64,000 nt of DNA, taken from positions 992,001 through 1,056,000 of the forward strand of contig NZ_CP038266.1 of NCBI RefSeq assembly GCF_004564355.1, given 5' to 3'. The notes beneath the pieces are model-generated. The model was given only the letters and a program-made list of their open reading frames with translations, searched no databases and was not told where the DNA came from. Positions 17,602 to 26,805 of this stretch are shown here, piece by piece. This stretch comes from Microbacterium wangchenii. GTDB lineage: Bacteria; Actinomycetota; Actinomycetes; Actinomycetales; Microbacteriaceae. Within the stretch, counting starts at the first letter, position 1; the number at the start of each line of letters is the position of its first letter. The position numbers and the translations under genes are program-made.

Positions 17602-18192
17602 TCAGGCCGACGCGTCGCCCCGATCCAGGCGCGCCTGGAGCCCGCGGCGCACGGCGGGCCACTCCCCGGGGAGGATGGAGTACACCACCGTGTCGCGCAG
17701 GATCCCGTCCGCGCCCACGCGGTGGTTGCGCAGGACGCCGTCCTGCTTCGCGCCGAGTCGCTCGATCGCGGCGCGGGACTGCCGGTTGTGCCAGTGCGTG
17801 CGGAACTCCACGGCGATCGCATCGCACGCCTGGAAGGCGTGCGTCAGCAGCAGGAGCTTGGCGGCCGTGTTCACGGCCGTGCGCTGGACCGGCAGGCCCA
17901 GCCACGTGTGGCCGATCTCGACGTGCCGGTTGGCCTGGTCGATGTTGCAGAAGGTGGTCTCGCCCACGGCGACGCCCTCGTGCACCACCGCCCACGGGTT
18001 CATGACGCCCTCGTCCCGCCACCGCAGGCGCCGCGCGATGTCGTCGGCGACCGCATCCGGTGCGGGGATCGTGGTGTACCACGCGTGCTCGAGGCCCCGC
18101 GCGGCGGCGGCGAGGTCGTCGGCGTGGGCAGGGGTCAGCGGCTCCAGCCGCACGTGCGCGTTCTCCAGCACCACCGGGTCGGCCAGATCCAT
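17602..18192 (-). CDS. GNAT family N-acetyltransferase (RimJ/RimL-like)
   Basis: A 196-residue acetyltransferase of the RimJ/RimL group. The N-terminus VVLENAHVRLEPLTPAHADDL, the substrate-side NRHVEIGHTWLG and the RLGAKQDGVLRNHRV end are characteristic. The acetyl-CoA loop is altered: PVQRTAVNTAAKLLLLTHAF stands where Q/RxxGxG/A is expected, with Gln-Arg-Thr-Ala-Val-Asn. The target is unknown. The gene runs against the regulator gene with a 21-bp gap. TAGGAT ends 7 nt before the ATG, so it is likely leaderless. Confidence 0.85.
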   Translation of the reverse strand: MDLADPVVLENAHVRLEPLTPAHADDLAAAARGLEHAWYTTIPAPDAVADDIARRLRWRDEGVMNPWAVVHEGVAVGETTFCNIDQANRHVEIGHTWLGLPVQRTAVNTAAKLLLLTHAFQACDAIAVEFRTHWHNRQSRAAIERLGAKQDGVLRNHRVGADGILRDTVVYSILPGEWPAVRRGLQARLDRGDASA

Positions 18193-18199
18193 GCCGCAG

Positions 18200-18205
18200 A
18201 TCCTA
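18200..18205 (-). promoter_or_regulatory. -10 box, leaderless start of the acetyltransferase gene
   Basis: TAGGAT on the minus strand ends 7 nt before the ATG at 18190-18192, which would place the transcript start at or next to the start codon. Confidence 0.5.
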
Positions 18206-19900
18206 CGACGGCGGCCGCTGCCGGCGCTCCTCCAGCAGCGCCCGCGCGCCGTCGGCGAGGGCGGTCAGTCGTGCACCGGCCTCCTCCTCGGACGACCCGT
18301 GCACGTCGAGGTACATCTTGAGCTTGGGCTCGGTGCCACTGGGGCGGACGATCAGGCGCGCGCCGTCGTCGAGCCACATGCGCAGCACGTCGCCCGGGGG
18401 CAGCCCGTCGACGCCGGTGAGCAGGTCGTCGATGCGTGCGACGGTGCTGTCGCCCACGTGCGCGGGCGGGTCGGCGCGCAGCGACGCCATCATGGCGGCG
18501 ATCTCCGATACGTCCGAGACCCGGATGGAGATCTGGTCGCTCGCGAACGCGCCGAACTCCTCGCGCAGGTCGTCCAGCTGCCCTTGCAGGTCGGAGCCCT
18601 CTGCGCGCGCCCGGGCGGCGAGGTCGAGCAGGGCCACGACGGCGGAGATCCCGTCCTTGTCGCGCACCGTCCCGGGGTTGACGAGGTAGCCGAGGGCCTC
18701 CTCGAAGCCGTAGACCATGCCGGGCGCGCGGGAGATCCACTTGAAACCGGTCAGCGTCGCGTGGAAATCCAGCCCGTAGCGCTCGGCGATGGCCTGCAGT
18801 CCGGGGGAGGACACCAGCGAGCACGCCAGCGAGGCGCCCGCGGTGCCCGCCGCGGCCCGCGCGGCGCGGCGCCCGAGCAGCAGCCCCACCTCGTTGCCGC
18901 TCAGCCGGCGCCAGCCGCCCTCGGCGGAGGCGTCGGGAATGGCGACGGCCATCCGGTCGGCGTCGGGATCGTTGGCCAGGACGAGCTCGGCTCCCACCGC
19001 CCGTGCCGTCTGGAACGCCAGGTCCATCGCACCCGGCTCCTCGGGGTTGGGGAAGGCCACGGTGGGGAACGCTCCATCGGGCTCGATCTGCTCGGCCACG
19101 ACGGTCGGCTCGGGGTAGCCCGCTGCCGCGAGGATGGCCCGCAGGGTCTCCCACCCCACGCCGTGCATGGCCGTGTACACCCAGTTCAGCCCGGCCGCCC
19201 CAGGGGGTGCCGGCGCGACGGCGGCGGTGGCGGCGACGTAGGCGTCGACGACCTCCTCGGCCGCGTTGGCGTACCCCACCGAGCGCGGGATCGCACCGAT
19301 GTCACCGCGATCGGCGACGGCCTGGATGTGCGCGGCGATCTCGGCGTCAGCGGGGGAGACGATCTGCGCGCCGTCGTCGGCGCCGCCGAGGTACACCTTG
19401 TACCCGTTGTCCTGCGGGGGGTTGTGGCTGGCGGTCACCATGACGCCGGCGGCGGCGCCGAGGTGGCGCACGGCGAAGGCGAGCACCGGGGTCGGCAGCA
19501 TCCGCGGCAGCAGCACGGCGTGCAGGCCCGCACCGGCGAAGATCTCGGCGGAGTCGCGGGCGAACACGTCGGAGTTGCGGCGGCCGTCGTAGCCGACCAC
19601 CACGACGGGCGTCTCGCCGGGCGCCGACCGCTCGCGGACGTAGGCGGCCAGACCCGCGGCGGCCTGCGCCACGAGCACCCGGTTCATGCGGGTGGGGCCT
19701 GCCCCGAGGGCTCCGCGAAGCCCCGCCGTCCCGAACGCCAGCCGGCGCGAGAACCGGTCCACCAGCTCCGAGGCGGCAGCGGCGTTCTCCGCCTCCGCGC
19801 GGGTGAGCAGGTCGCTCAGCTCGGCGCGCGTCTGCGGGTCGGGATCCTGAGCGAGCCACGCCCGCGCGGCGGCGAGCGGCTCCTGCGGGACGCCGTTCAC
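18203..19900 (-). CDS. Phospho-sugar mutase (phosphomannomutase/phosphoglucomutase)
   Basis: A 565-residue alpha-D-phosphohexomutase that moves phosphate between C1 and C6 of a hexose or pentose. The catalytic phosphoserine loop TASHNPPQDNGYKVY, the metal loop NDPDADR, the sugar-binding GFEEALGY and the phosphate-binding RPSGTEPKLKMYLD are all intact in the right order, and the length matches the long (about 550-residue) subgroup. The GTG start overlaps the stop of the purine nucleoside phosphorylase gene by 4 bp. This coupling suggests it may act on ribose-1-phosphate (a phosphopentomutase role) produced by that enzyme. That is inference; many homologues are annotated as phosphomannomutase. 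Confidence 0.9.
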   Translation of the reverse strand: MNGVPQEPLAAARAWLAQDPDPQTRAELSDLLTRAEAENAAAASELVDRFSRRLAFGTAGLRGALGAGPTRMNRVLVAQAAAGLAAYVRERSAPGETPVVVVGYDGRRNSDVFARDSAEIFAGAGLHAVLLPRMLPTPVLAFAVRHLGAAAGVMVTASHNPPQDNGYKVYLGGADDGAQIVSPADAEIAAHIQAVADRGDIGAIPRSVGYANAAEEVVDAYVAATAAVAPAPPGAAGLNWVYTAMHGVGWETLRAILAAAGYPEPTVVAEQIEPDGAFPTVAFPNPEEPGAMDLAFQTARAVGAELVLANDPDADRMAVAIPDASAEGGWRRLSGNEVGLLLGRRAARAAAGTAGASLACSLVSSPGLQAIAERYGLDFHATLTGFKWISRAPGMVYGFEEALGYLVNPGTVRDKDGISAVVALLDLAARARAEGSDLQGQLDDLREEFGAFASDQISIRVSDVSEIAAMMASLRADPPAHVGDSTVARIDDLLTGVDGLPPGDVLRMWLDDGARLIVRPSGTEPKLKMYLDVHGSSEEEAGARLTALADGARALLEERRQRPPS

Positions 19901-20730
19901 AGCGCCTCGATGATGCGGGCGAGCAGGGAGGAGATCACCGGCTCGGCCTCCCGGCCCGCCTCGAGCACCTCTTCGTGGCTGAGAGGCGTGGTCTGGATGC
20001 CGGCGGCGAGGTTCGTCACGAGCGACATGCCGAGGATCTCCATGCCGGCCTCGCGCGCGGCGATGGCCTCCAGCGCCGTGGACATGCCCACGATGTGACC
20101 GCCGATGGTCTTGGCCATCTGCACCTCGGCGGGCGTTTCGTAGTGCGGCCCGCGGAACTGGCAGTACACCCCCTCGTCGAGGGTGGGATCGATCGTCCGG
20201 GCGAGTTCGCGCAGGCGCGGCGAGTACAGGTCGGTGAGGTCGATGAAGGTGGCGCCCTCCAGCGGCGAGGCCGCCGTGAGGTTGATGTGGTCGCTGATGA
20301 GCACGGGCTGGCCGGGGCGCCACGTCTCGCGGATGCCGCCGGCGCCGTTGGTGAGCACCATGGTGCCGGCGCCGGTGGCCGCCGCCGTGCGCACGCTGTG
20401 CACGACGCGGCGGACCCCGTGGCCCTCGTAGAAGTGCGTGCGGGCGCCGATCACGAGCACGGAGCGGCCCGCGGGCGTGCGGACGCTGCGCAGCGTGCCG
20501 ACGTGGCCCGCGAGGGCGGGCCTGCTGAAGCCGGTGACCTCGTCGGCGGGGACGGTGGCGACGGTCTCGCCGAGCAGATCGGCGGCCCGGCCCCATCCGC
20601 TTCCGAGCGTCACGGCGATGTCGTGGCGCTCGACACCGGTGTGGCGGGCGATGTCGGCGGCGGCGCGTGCGGCGATCTCGAACGGATCGGCGGTGGGGTC
20701 GTCGAGGGGGTTCCCCGCTGTGTGTGGCAT
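19897..20730 (-). CDS. punA: Purine-nucleoside phosphorylase
   Basis: A 277-residue trimeric-type phosphorylase that splits inosine and guanosine with phosphate into base and ribose-1-phosphate. Motifs: VTLGSGWG at the phosphate site, GARTHFYEGH, MVLTNGAGGI, FRGPHYETPAEVQM and VGMSTALEA. The following mutase gene overlaps it by 4 bp, so the ribose-1-phosphate can be converted further. TAGAGT ends 6 nt before the ATG at 20728-20730, so the transcript is probably leaderless. It complements the adenosine deaminase and thymidine phosphorylase of the operon at the left end. Confidence 0.94.
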   Translation of the reverse strand: MPHTAGNPLDDPTADPFEIAARAAADIARHTGVERHDIAVTLGSGWGRAADLLGETVATVPADEVTGFSRPALAGHVGTLRSVRTPAGRSVLVIGARTHFYEGHGVRRVVHSVRTAAATGAGTMVLTNGAGGIRETWRPGQPVLISDHINLTAASPLEGATFIDLTDLYSPRLRELARTIDPTLDEGVYCQFRGPHYETPAEVQMAKTIGGHIVGMSTALEAIAAREAGMEILGMSLVTNLAAGIQTTPLSHEEVLEAGREAEPVISSLLARIIEAL

Positions 20731-20736
20731 CCCCCC

Positions 20737-20742
20737 ACTCTA
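20737..20742 (-). promoter_or_regulatory. -10 box, leaderless start of punA
   Basis: TAGAGT on the minus strand is followed by six bases (GGGGGG) and then the ATG of punA. Confidence 0.55.
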
Positions 20743-20793
20743 GGAACGAGCGCACCGCTGTGCCACACGGACGGGACGGGGCCGCAGACCAGA

Positions 20794-20799
20794 CAGAAT
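20794..20799 (+). promoter_or_regulatory. -10-like box ahead of the LpdA-like gene
   Basis: CAGAAT ends 7 nt before ATG 20807. It lacks the first T of TANNNT, but no ribosome binding site precedes either candidate start, so a leaderless start at 20807 fits best. Confidence 0.4.
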
Positions 20800-20806
20800 G
20801 GATGCC

Positions 20807-22258
20807 ATGTCCCTCAGCTTCGAGCGCACCCAGAGCGTCGCCATCCTCGGTGGCGGACCCGGCGGCTACGAGGCGGCGCTGGCAGCCGCGCAGCTCGGCG
20901 CGGAGGTCACCGTCGTCGAACGGCAGGGGATCGGCGGTGCCGCCGTCATCACCGACGTCGTGCCTTCCAAGACCCTCATCGCGACCGCGGACGCCGCCGT
21001 CGCCATCGCGGGAGCGAGCGATCTGGGCGTGCAGGTGTTCGCCAAGGACGGCGACGGACGGCCGCTGACGCCGCAGGTGGCGGTGAACATGGCCGCCGTC
21101 AACCGGCGCGTGCTCTCCCTGGCACGGCAGCAGTCCGAGGACATGCGGTCGGCGCTCGTGGAGGCCGGCGTGCGTGTCATCTCCGGGCACGGGCGCCTGG
21201 ACGGCGATTCGGCGGTGATCGTCTCCAACGAGGCCGGCGGCACCGACTTCGACCGCGTCGAGGCCGACACGCTGGTGGTGTCGGTGGGGGCGTCGCCGCG
21301 CGAGCTGCCCTCCGCGCGGCCGGACGGCACACGCATCCTGACGTGGACGCAGCTGTACGACATGCGGGCGCTCCCCAAGCACCTCATCGTCGTGGGATCG
21401 GGTGTCACGGGAGCGGAGTTCGCGTCGGCGTACATGAACCTCGGCTCGCAGGTGACGCTGATCTCCAGCCGCGACCAGGTGCTGCCGGGGGAGGACCCGG
21501 ATGCCGCGGCGGTGCTGGAGAACGTCTTCCGCCGCGGGGGGATGACGGTGCTGTCCAAGTCGCGTGCGCAGAGCGTCGTGAACACCGGCGACGGCGTCGT
21601 GGTCACCCTCTCGGACGGCCGCACCGTGGAAGGCAGCCACTGCCTCCTGGCCGTGGGCGCCGTGCCCAACACCGCCGGCATCGGCCTGGAGGAGGCCGGC
21701 GTGCAGCTGACCGATTCGGGGCACATCCAGGTCAACCGTGTCGCCCGCACGTCGGTGCCCAACATCTACGCCGCCGGCGACTGCACGACTTTCGTGCCGC
21801 TGGCATCGGTGGCCTCGATGCAGGGGCGCACGGCCGTCTTCCACGCGCTGGGCGATGTCGTGATCCCGCTGGAGCACCGCCGGATCGCGGCGAACATCTT
21901 CACCGCCCCCGAGATCGCCACCGTCGGGTGGACCGAGCAGGACATCGCCGACGGCCGCATCAACGGCGTCGTGCGCAAGCTGCCGCTCTCGGCCAACCCG
22001 CGCGCGAAGATGCAGCGCATCACCGACGGATTCGTCAAGGTCATCGCACGTCAGGGCAGCGGAACGGTCATCGGCGGCGTCATCGTCGCCCCGCGCGCGT
22101 CCGAGCTGATCTATCCGCTGGCCATCGCCGTCGAGCGGCGCCTCACGGTCGACCAGGTCTCCCGCGTGTTCGCGGTCTACCCGTCGCTGTCGGGGAGCAT
22201 CACCGACGCCACGCGGGCGATGCACATCGTCGACCGTCAGGACGCCGAGGAGCTCTGA
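20807..22258 (+). CDS. NAD(P)H-quinone dehydrogenase-like flavoprotein (LpdA type)
   Basis: A 483-residue flavoprotein disulfide reductase-family protein. The FAD-binding GGGPGGYEAAL, the second nucleotide-binding site VVGSGVTGAEFASAYMNLGS, the FAD-binding IYAAGDCT and the dimerisation domain are present. At the redox site, where lipoamide dehydrogenase has CxxxxC, this protein reads GIGGAAVITDVVPSKTL, without either cysteine. This matches the actinobacterial LpdA group, which reduces quinones rather than disulfides. I chose ATG 20807 because of the -10-like box; ATG 20798 adds three residues. It is divergent from punA and converges on the carboxylase gene. Confidence 0.85.
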   Translation: MSLSFERTQSVAILGGGPGGYEAALAAAQLGAEVTVVERQGIGGAAVITDVVPSKTLIATADAAVAIAGASDLGVQVFAKDGDGRPLTPQVAVNMAAVNRRVLSLARQQSEDMRSALVEAGVRVISGHGRLDGDSAVIVSNEAGGTDFDRVEADTLVVSVGASPRELPSARPDGTRILTWTQLYDMRALPKHLIVVGSGVTGAEFASAYMNLGSQVTLISSRDQVLPGEDPDAAAVLENVFRRGGMTVLSKSRAQSVVNTGDGVVVTLSDGRTVEGSHCLLAVGAVPNTAGIGLEEAGVQLTDSGHIQVNRVARTSVPNIYAAGDCTTFVPLASVASMQGRTAVFHALGDVVIPLEHRRIAANIFTAPEIATVGWTEQDIADGRINGVVRKLPLSANPRAKMQRITDGFVKVIARQGSGTVIGGVIVAPRASELIYPLAIAVERRLTVDQVSRVFAVYPSLSGSITDATRAMHIVDRQDAEEL

Positions 22259-22265
22259 GCCGCCG

Positions 22266-22296
22266 CATCCGCGGTCGCGGCGCCGCGAGGCGGATG
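22266..22296. terminator. Hairpin between convergent genes
   Basis: CATCCGC (22266-22272) can pair with GCGGATG (22290-22296) around a GC-rich loop, in the 49-bp gap between the converging LpdA-like and biotin carboxylase genes. It could act in both directions. There is no clear T run. Confidence 0.35.
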
Positions 22297-22307
22297 TCAG
22301 GCGAACG

Positions 22308-24074
22308 TCAGGCGATCGTCAGCAGGAGGTGACCGGCGGCCACCGTCGTGCCGGGAGCGGCGTCGATCAGGCCGACGATGCCGTCCTTGTGCGCCTGGAT
22401 GGGCTGCTCCATCTTCATCGCCTCCAGCACCACCACCAGGTCGCCCTGCACGACGGACTGGCCCTCTTCGACGGCGACCTTGACGATCGTGGCCTGCATC
22501 GGCGCCTTCACCGCGTCGCCGGTGGCTCCCGTCACGGCGGATGCGGCGTGCGAACGTCGTGACGGCGGCACCGCCGCGGGGCGGCCCGGCGCGTGCGGGG
22601 CGGTCGCGATGCGCTCGGGGAGGTTCACCTCGAGGCGCTTGCCCCCGACCTCCACGACGACCGTATGACGCGCCGGCGGGGCCGTGACGGGCTCGGGCTC
22701 GCCGTCCCACGGCGGGATGTCGTTGTCGAACTCGGTCTCGATCCAGCGCGTGAACACGCCGAACCGGCCGTCCTCGGCGGTGAAGGCGGGGTCGCGCACG
22801 ACACGGCGGTGGAAGGGGAGCACGGTGGGGAGCCCGGCGACTTCGAACTCGTCCAGCGCCCGGCGCGCCCGCTCCAGCGCCTGCGCGCGGTCGCGGCCGG
22901 TGACGATGATCTTCGCCAGCAGGGAGTCGAACGACCCCGACACGGTGTCACCGGCGGTCACCCCGGAATCCAGTCGGATGCCGGGTCCGCCGAAGGTCTT
23001 GAAGACGTGGATGGGGCCGGCCTGGGGGAGGAAGCCGCGCCCGGGGTCTTCGCCGTTGATGCGGAACTCGATCGAGTGGCCGACCGGCTCGGGGTCGCCG
23101 TAGCCCAGTTCCGCGCCCTCGGCGAGGCGGAACTGCTCGCGCACGAGATCGATGCCGGTGACCTCCTCCGACACGGGGTGCTCGACCTGCAGCCGCGTGT
23201 TCACCTCGAGGAAGGAGATCGTCCCGTCGGCGCCGATGAGGAATTCGCACGTGCCGGCGCCGACGTAGCCCACTTCGCGCAGGATCGCCTTGGACGCGGT
23301 GTAGAGGATCTCGTTCTGCTCCGCGGTGAGGAACGGCGCGGGGGCCTCCTCGACGAGCTTCTGGTGCCGGCGCTGCAACGAGCAGTCGCGCGTGGAGACG
23401 ACCACGACGTTGCCCGCCGCATCCGCGAGGCACTGGGTCTCCACGTGCCGCGGGCGGTCGAGGTACTTCTCCACGAAGCACTCGCCGCGCCCGAAGGCGG
23501 TGACCGCCTCGCGGGTGGCCGACTCGAACTGCTCGGGCACCTCTTCCAGCGTGCGGGCGACCTTCAGGCCGCGTCCGCCGCCGCCGAAGGCGGCCTTGAT
23601 GGCGATGGGGAGTCCGACCCGCTCGGCGAAGGCGACGACCTCGTCGGCGCCGGCGACGGGACCGGGCGTGCCGGGGGCGAGCGGGGCGCCGACCTTCTCG
23701 GCGACATGGCGCGCGGTGACCTTGTCGCCGAGCGCCTCGATGGCCTCCGGCGACGGGCCGATCCAGGTCAGCCCCGCCGCGATGACGGCGCGGGCGAAGC
23801 CGGCGTTCTCGGCGAGGAATCCGTAACCGGGGTGCACGGCGTCGGCGCCGGAGCGTCGCGCGATCGAGAGGATCTTCTCAATGGACAGATAGGTCTCGGC
23901 GCTCGTGGCTCCGGAGAGGGCGTACGCCTCGTCGGCGAGGCGGGCGTGGAGGGCGTCGCGGTCCTGGTCGGCGTACACCGCCACACTGGCGCGACCGGAG
24001 TCGCGGGCGGCGCGGATGACTCGGACTGCGATCTCGCCGCGGTTCGCGACCAGCACCTTGGCGATTTCCGGCAT
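22308..24074 (-). CDS. Acyl-CoA carboxylase alpha subunit (biotin carboxylase and biotin carrier)
   Basis: A 588-residue alpha subunit of an acetyl-/propionyl-CoA carboxylase (AccA3 type). The N-terminal biotin carboxylase starts [18 protein letters not shown], has the ATP-binding [10 protein letters not shown] and [14 protein letters not shown]. The C-terminal biotin carrier domain has the biotinylated Lys in [14 protein letters not shown]. It carboxylates biotin with bicarbonate and ATP; the carboxyl group is passed on by a beta subunit, such as the one at 29687. I chose ATG 24072-24074 because TAGGCT ends 7 nt upstream and the family N-terminus begins there. BirA (33869) would attach the biotin. 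Confidence 0.94.
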   Translation of the reverse strand: MPEIAKVLVANRGEIAVRVIRAARDSGRASVAVYADQDRDALHARLADEAYALSGATSAETYLSIEKILSIARRSGADAVHPGYGFLAENAGFARAVIAAGLTWIGPSPEAIEALGDKVTARHVAEKVGAPLAPGTPGPVAGADEVVAFAERVGLPIAIKAAFGGGGRGLKVARTLEEVPEQFESATREAVTAFGRGECFVEKYLDRPRHVETQCLADAAGNVVVVSTRDCSLQRRHQKLVEEAPAPFLTAEQNEILYTASKAILREVGYVGAGTCEFLIGADGTISFLEVNTRLQVEHPVSEEVTGIDLVREQFRLAEGAELGYGDPEPVGHSIEFRINGEDPGRGFLPQAGPIHVFKTFGGPGIRLDSGVTAGDTVSGSFDSLLAKIIVTGRDRAQALERARRALDEFEVAGLPTVLPFHRRVVRDPAFTAEDGRFGVFTRWIETEFDNDIPPWDGEPEPVTAPPARHTVVVEVGGKRLEVNLPERIATAPHAPGRPAAVPPSRRSHAASAVTGATGDAVKAPMQATIVKVAVEEGQSVVQGDLVVVLEAMKMEQPIQAHKDGIVGLIDAAPGTTVAAGHLLLTIA

Positions 24075-24081
24075 GGGTGTC

Positions 24082-24087
24082 AGCCTA
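24082..24087 (-). promoter_or_regulatory. -10 box, leaderless start of the alpha subunit gene
   Basis: TAGGCT on the minus strand ends 7 nt before the ATG at 24072-24074. Confidence 0.5.
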
Positions 24088-24152
24088 CTCACGGCCCGCG
24101 GTGCGCTTTTGCGCCACCTGCACAAGAAACGGCGAAGAACGTGTGGGGGAGT

Positions 24153-24809
24153 CTACGAAGGGGTCGCACGGTTCCACAGCGCGGTCCACTCCCCGCCGAG
24201 GTCGCGGATGAGCCCGCGCACCGTGGACAGCGACATCCCGACGACCGTCGAAGGGTCGCCCTCGACCCGCTCGATGAACGCCCCGCCGAGGCTGTCGACG
24301 GTGAAGGCGCCCGCGACGTGCAGGGGCTCGCCGGTGGCCACATACGCCGCGATCTCGTCGTCGGTGACGTCGGCGCGGAAGCTCACGGCGGCCTCGGCCA
24401 CCGCGTGCGCCTCCGCCGCCGGCGTGTCGGGGGACAGACGGATGACGCTGTGCCCGGAGTGCAGCACGCCCGTGCGGCCCCGCATCGCCTGCCACCGTAC
24501 GGCCGCCGCATCCGCGGTGTACGGCTTCCCCAGGATCTCGCCGTCGAGCTCGAACATCGAGTCGCCCCCGACGACGAAACCGGCGAAGTCCGGTTCGGTC
24601 GCGGCCAGCCGTGCGGCCACGTCGGCCGCCTTGCGCCGGGCGAGCAGCAGCACGTGCTCGGCCGGGGGCAGACGCCGCCCTTCGGTCCGCTCGGTGTCGG
24701 CGATCACCGCATCCTCGTCCACGTCGGGCGCGAGCGTCCGCGGCTCGATCCCGGCCTGCCGCAGAAGCTGGAGGCGGGCGGGGGAGGTGGAGGCCAGGCA
24801 CACGTGCAT
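24153..24809 (-). CDS. maf: Maf family nucleotide pyrophosphatase
   Basis: A 218-residue Maf protein. The family hydrolyses non-canonical or modified nucleoside triphosphates (m7GTP, dTTP/UTP) and is linked to septum formation. The N-terminal loop LASTSPARLQLLRQAGI, the acidic VVGGDSMFELDGEILGKP, and the C-terminal GAFTVDSLGGAFIERVEGDPSTVVGMSLSTV segment are all conserved. TACCGT ends 6 nt before the ATG at 24807-24809, so it is probably leaderless. It sits just upstream of the carboxylase alpha gene in the same direction, a neighbourhood common in actinobacteria, where maf travels with the acyl-CoA carboxylase genes. Confidence 0.93.
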   Translation of the reverse strand: MHVCLASTSPARLQLLRQAGIEPRTLAPDVDEDAVIADTERTEGRRLPPAEHVLLLARRKAADVAARLAATEPDFAGFVVGGDSMFELDGEILGKPYTADAAAVRWQAMRGRTGVLHSGHSVIRLSPDTPAAEAHAVAEAAVSFRADVTDDEIAAYVATGEPLHVAGAFTVDSLGGAFIERVEGDPSTVVGMSLSTVRGLIRDLGGEWTALWNRATPS

Positions 24810-24815
24810 GCTCAC

Positions 24816-24821
24816 ACGGTA
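24816..24821 (-). promoter_or_regulatory. -10 box, leaderless start of maf
   Basis: TACCGT on the minus strand ends exactly 6 nt before the maf ATG (24807-24809). Confidence 0.5.
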
Positions 24822-24845
24822 GCTGTCGCGTGAAAGGCTGGCGGG

Positions 24846-26117
24846 ATGGAAACCGGAGACCTCGTCGAGCTGGAGATCACCGATGTCGCCCACGGCGGCG
24901 TGTTCGTGGCACGCCTGGAGGGTCGTGTCGTCTTCGTCGCGGACGCGATCCCGGGCGAGCGCGTCCGCGCACGCCTGAGCGACACGCGCAAGAAGTCCTT
25001 CTGGCGCGCCGAGACGGTCGAGGTGCTGACGTCCTCGCCCCACCGCAGGCCGCACGTGTGGGCCGCGGCCGACGTGACCACGCCGCCGGAGCAGCGCCCC
25101 GGTGGGGCCGACTTCGGGCATATCGACCTGCCGCACCAGCGCGAACTGAAGCTGAAGGTGTTCCGCGACGCGCTGGAGCGCATCGGCAAGGTGGATGTGC
25201 CGGTCACGATGCAGGAGGCGGTGCCGATCGTCGACGCATCCGGTGCCGTGCTCGCGCAGGAGAGCCCGGATGCCACGCAGTGGCGCACGCGCGTGAGCCT
25301 GCACGTGGACGAGGACGGCCGCATCGGCCCGTTCGCCGCGCGCAGTCACCGTGTGATCGAGGTCGACGACCTGCCGCTGGCCACGCCCGCCGTTGCGCGG
25401 GCCGCGGCCGGGCTGCGCGGCCAGCGACCAGGACGCGTCGACCTCGTCCAGCCCGCGGATGGCCGCGCGCGGATCCTCCCGCGCCCCGACGGGGAAGCGC
25501 CCCCACCGGCGGAGGTGATCCTCGAGCAGGCCGGCGGGCGGGAGTTCCGCGTGGACGCCGGCGGATTCTGGCAGGTGCACCGCCTCGCCGCGCACAGCCT
25601 CACCACGATCGTCGCCGAGGAGCTGCGGGCCGTGGCGGCGGTGGACCCCGACGCCGCGCACCTGGACCTGTACGGCGGCGTCGGCCTGTTCGCCGCGACG
25701 CTCGGCGACGTGGGCGGGCCGGGCACACGGGTGACGTCGGTCGAATCCGATCCGCGCGCCACCGAGCACGCCGGCGAGAACCTTGCCGAGTGGGTCGGCG
25801 CGCGCGCGGTGACCGCCCGCGTCGACCGCTTCGTGCGGCAGCTGGCGGCGGAATCCTCGCCGGTGGAGCGCGAGCGGCTCTCGCGCGGAGTCGTCCTGCT
25901 CGACCCGCCGCGGGCGGGAGCCGGACGCGACGTGGTCGAGGGGATCCTCGCCCTCGCGCCGGCTGCGGTCGTGTACGTCGCGTGCGATCCGGTCGCCCTG
26001 GCACGGGATCTGGGGATCTTCCGCGACGCCGGATACCGCGCGCCCCGCCCCGTTCGCGCGGTCGATCTCTTCCCGCATTCGCACCACGTCGAGGCGGTCG
26101 CGGTGCTGACCCCGTGA
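24846..26117 (+). CDS. Class I SAM-dependent RNA methyltransferase with TRAM domain (TrmA/RumA family)
   Basis: A 423-residue protein. Residues about 1-58 form the TRAM RNA-binding domain (GDLVELEITDVAHGGVFVARLEGRVVFV). The C-terminal half is the methyltransferase with SAM-binding HLDLYGGVGLFAATLGDVG, VLLDPPRAG and the catalytic Cys in VYVACDPVALARDL. It is expected to make 5-methyluridine in rRNA or tRNA. The iron-sulfur cysteine cluster of classic RumA is absent: GGADFGHIDLPHQ replaces the usual CGGC. That fits the Fe-S-free actinobacterial group. The ATG follows GAAAGG about 10 nt upstream. It is divergent from maf by 36 bp. Confidence 0.9.
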   Translation: METGDLVELEITDVAHGGVFVARLEGRVVFVADAIPGERVRARLSDTRKKSFWRAETVEVLTSSPHRRPHVWAAADVTTPPEQRPGGADFGHIDLPHQRELKLKVFRDALERIGKVDVPVTMQEAVPIVDASGAVLAQESPDATQWRTRVSLHVDEDGRIGPFAARSHRVIEVDDLPLATPAVARAAAGLRGQRPGRVDLVQPADGRARILPRPDGEAPPPAEVILEQAGGREFRVDAGGFWQVHRLAAHSLTTIVAEELRAVAAVDPDAAHLDLYGGVGLFAATLGDVGGPGTRVTSVESDPRATEHAGENLAEWVGARAVTARVDRFVRQLAAESSPVERERLSRGVVLLDPPRAGAGRDVVEGILALAPAAVVYVACDPVALARDLGIFRDAGYRAPRPVRAVDLFPHSHHVEAVAVLTP

Positions 26118-26123
26118 CACCGA

Positions 26124-26129
26124 TACCAT
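26124..26129 (+). promoter_or_regulatory. -10 box, leaderless start of the response regulator gene
   Basis: TACCAT ends 7 nt before ATG 26137. It overlaps the alternative ATG at 26128, which argues against that ATG as the start. Confidence 0.45.
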
Positions 26130-26136
26130 GACGACT

Positions 26137-26805
26137 ATGACGCGAGTCGCCCTGATCGATGATCACGAGTCGGTGCGGCTCGGGCTCGAAGCCGCGATCG
26201 CCCGCGAAGAGAGCATGGTGGTCGCCTTCTCCGGCAGCACCGTGACCGAGTACCTGGTGTGGCGCGGCGAGTCCACGCGCGCGCAGGCACCGGCCGACGT
26301 CGTGGTGCTGGACCTTACGCTCGGCGATGGCACCACGGTGTCCGAGAACGTCACCCGCCTGTTCGCCGACGGCTCCAGCGTCATCATCCACAGCGTCGCC
26401 GACCGGCCCGCGGCCGTGCGCGAGGCGCTGTCGGCGGGAGCTGCGGGCATCGTCAGCAAGGCCTCCCCCATTCACGAGGTGCTCGGGGCCATCCGCACCG
26501 TCGCGCAGGGCGAGCTGCTCAACAACGTCGAGTGGGCCAGCGCCGTGGAAGCGGACCGGGAGTTCGCCGACGCGCAGCTGTCAGCGCGCGAACGCGAGGT
26601 CCTGCGCCTGTACGCCGCGGGCCTGCCGCTGAAAGCCGTGGCCGACCGGCTCGGCGTGGCCTATTCCACCGCCAAGGAGAACATCACCCGCGTGCGCGTG
26701 AAGTACGTCGAGGTCGGCCGCCCGGCCCCCACGAAGATCGACCTGCTGCGCCGCGCGATGGAGGACGGCATCCTGCAGCGCCCCGAGGGCGAACTCGATG
26801 GTTGA
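26137..26805 (+). CDS. LuxR-type response regulator
   Basis: A 222-residue NarL/FixJ-type regulator. The receiver domain has the acidic pair D8-D9 (VALIDDHESV), phospho-acceptor Asp59 in VVLDLTL, Ser86 in HSVADR and Lys108 in IVSKASP. After a linker, the LuxR helix-turn-helix ([35 protein letters not shown]) fills the C-terminus, with the family ending TKIDLLRRA. It overlaps the sensor kinase gene by 8 bp, so the two are clearly paired. I chose ATG 26137 over ATG 26128 (three residues longer) because a -10 box lies over the latter. Target genes are unknown. Confidence 0.9.
   Translation: MTRVALIDDHESVRLGLEAAIAREESMVVAFSGSTVTEYLVWRGESTRAQAPADVVVLDLTLGDGTTVSENVTRLFADGSSVIIHSVADRPAAVREALSAGAAGIVSKASPIHEVLGAIRTVAQGELLNNVEWASAVEADREFADAQLSAREREVLRLYAAGLPLKAVADRLGVAYSTAKENITRVRVKYVEVGRPAPTKIDLLRRAMEDGILQRPEGELDG

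Noticed and set aside
20807..22258. Missing redox cysteines in the LpdA-like protein as a sign of inactivation
   Set aside because: Loss of the disulfide is a known trait of the quinone-reducing LpdA group in actinobacteria, and the FAD and NAD sites are intact.
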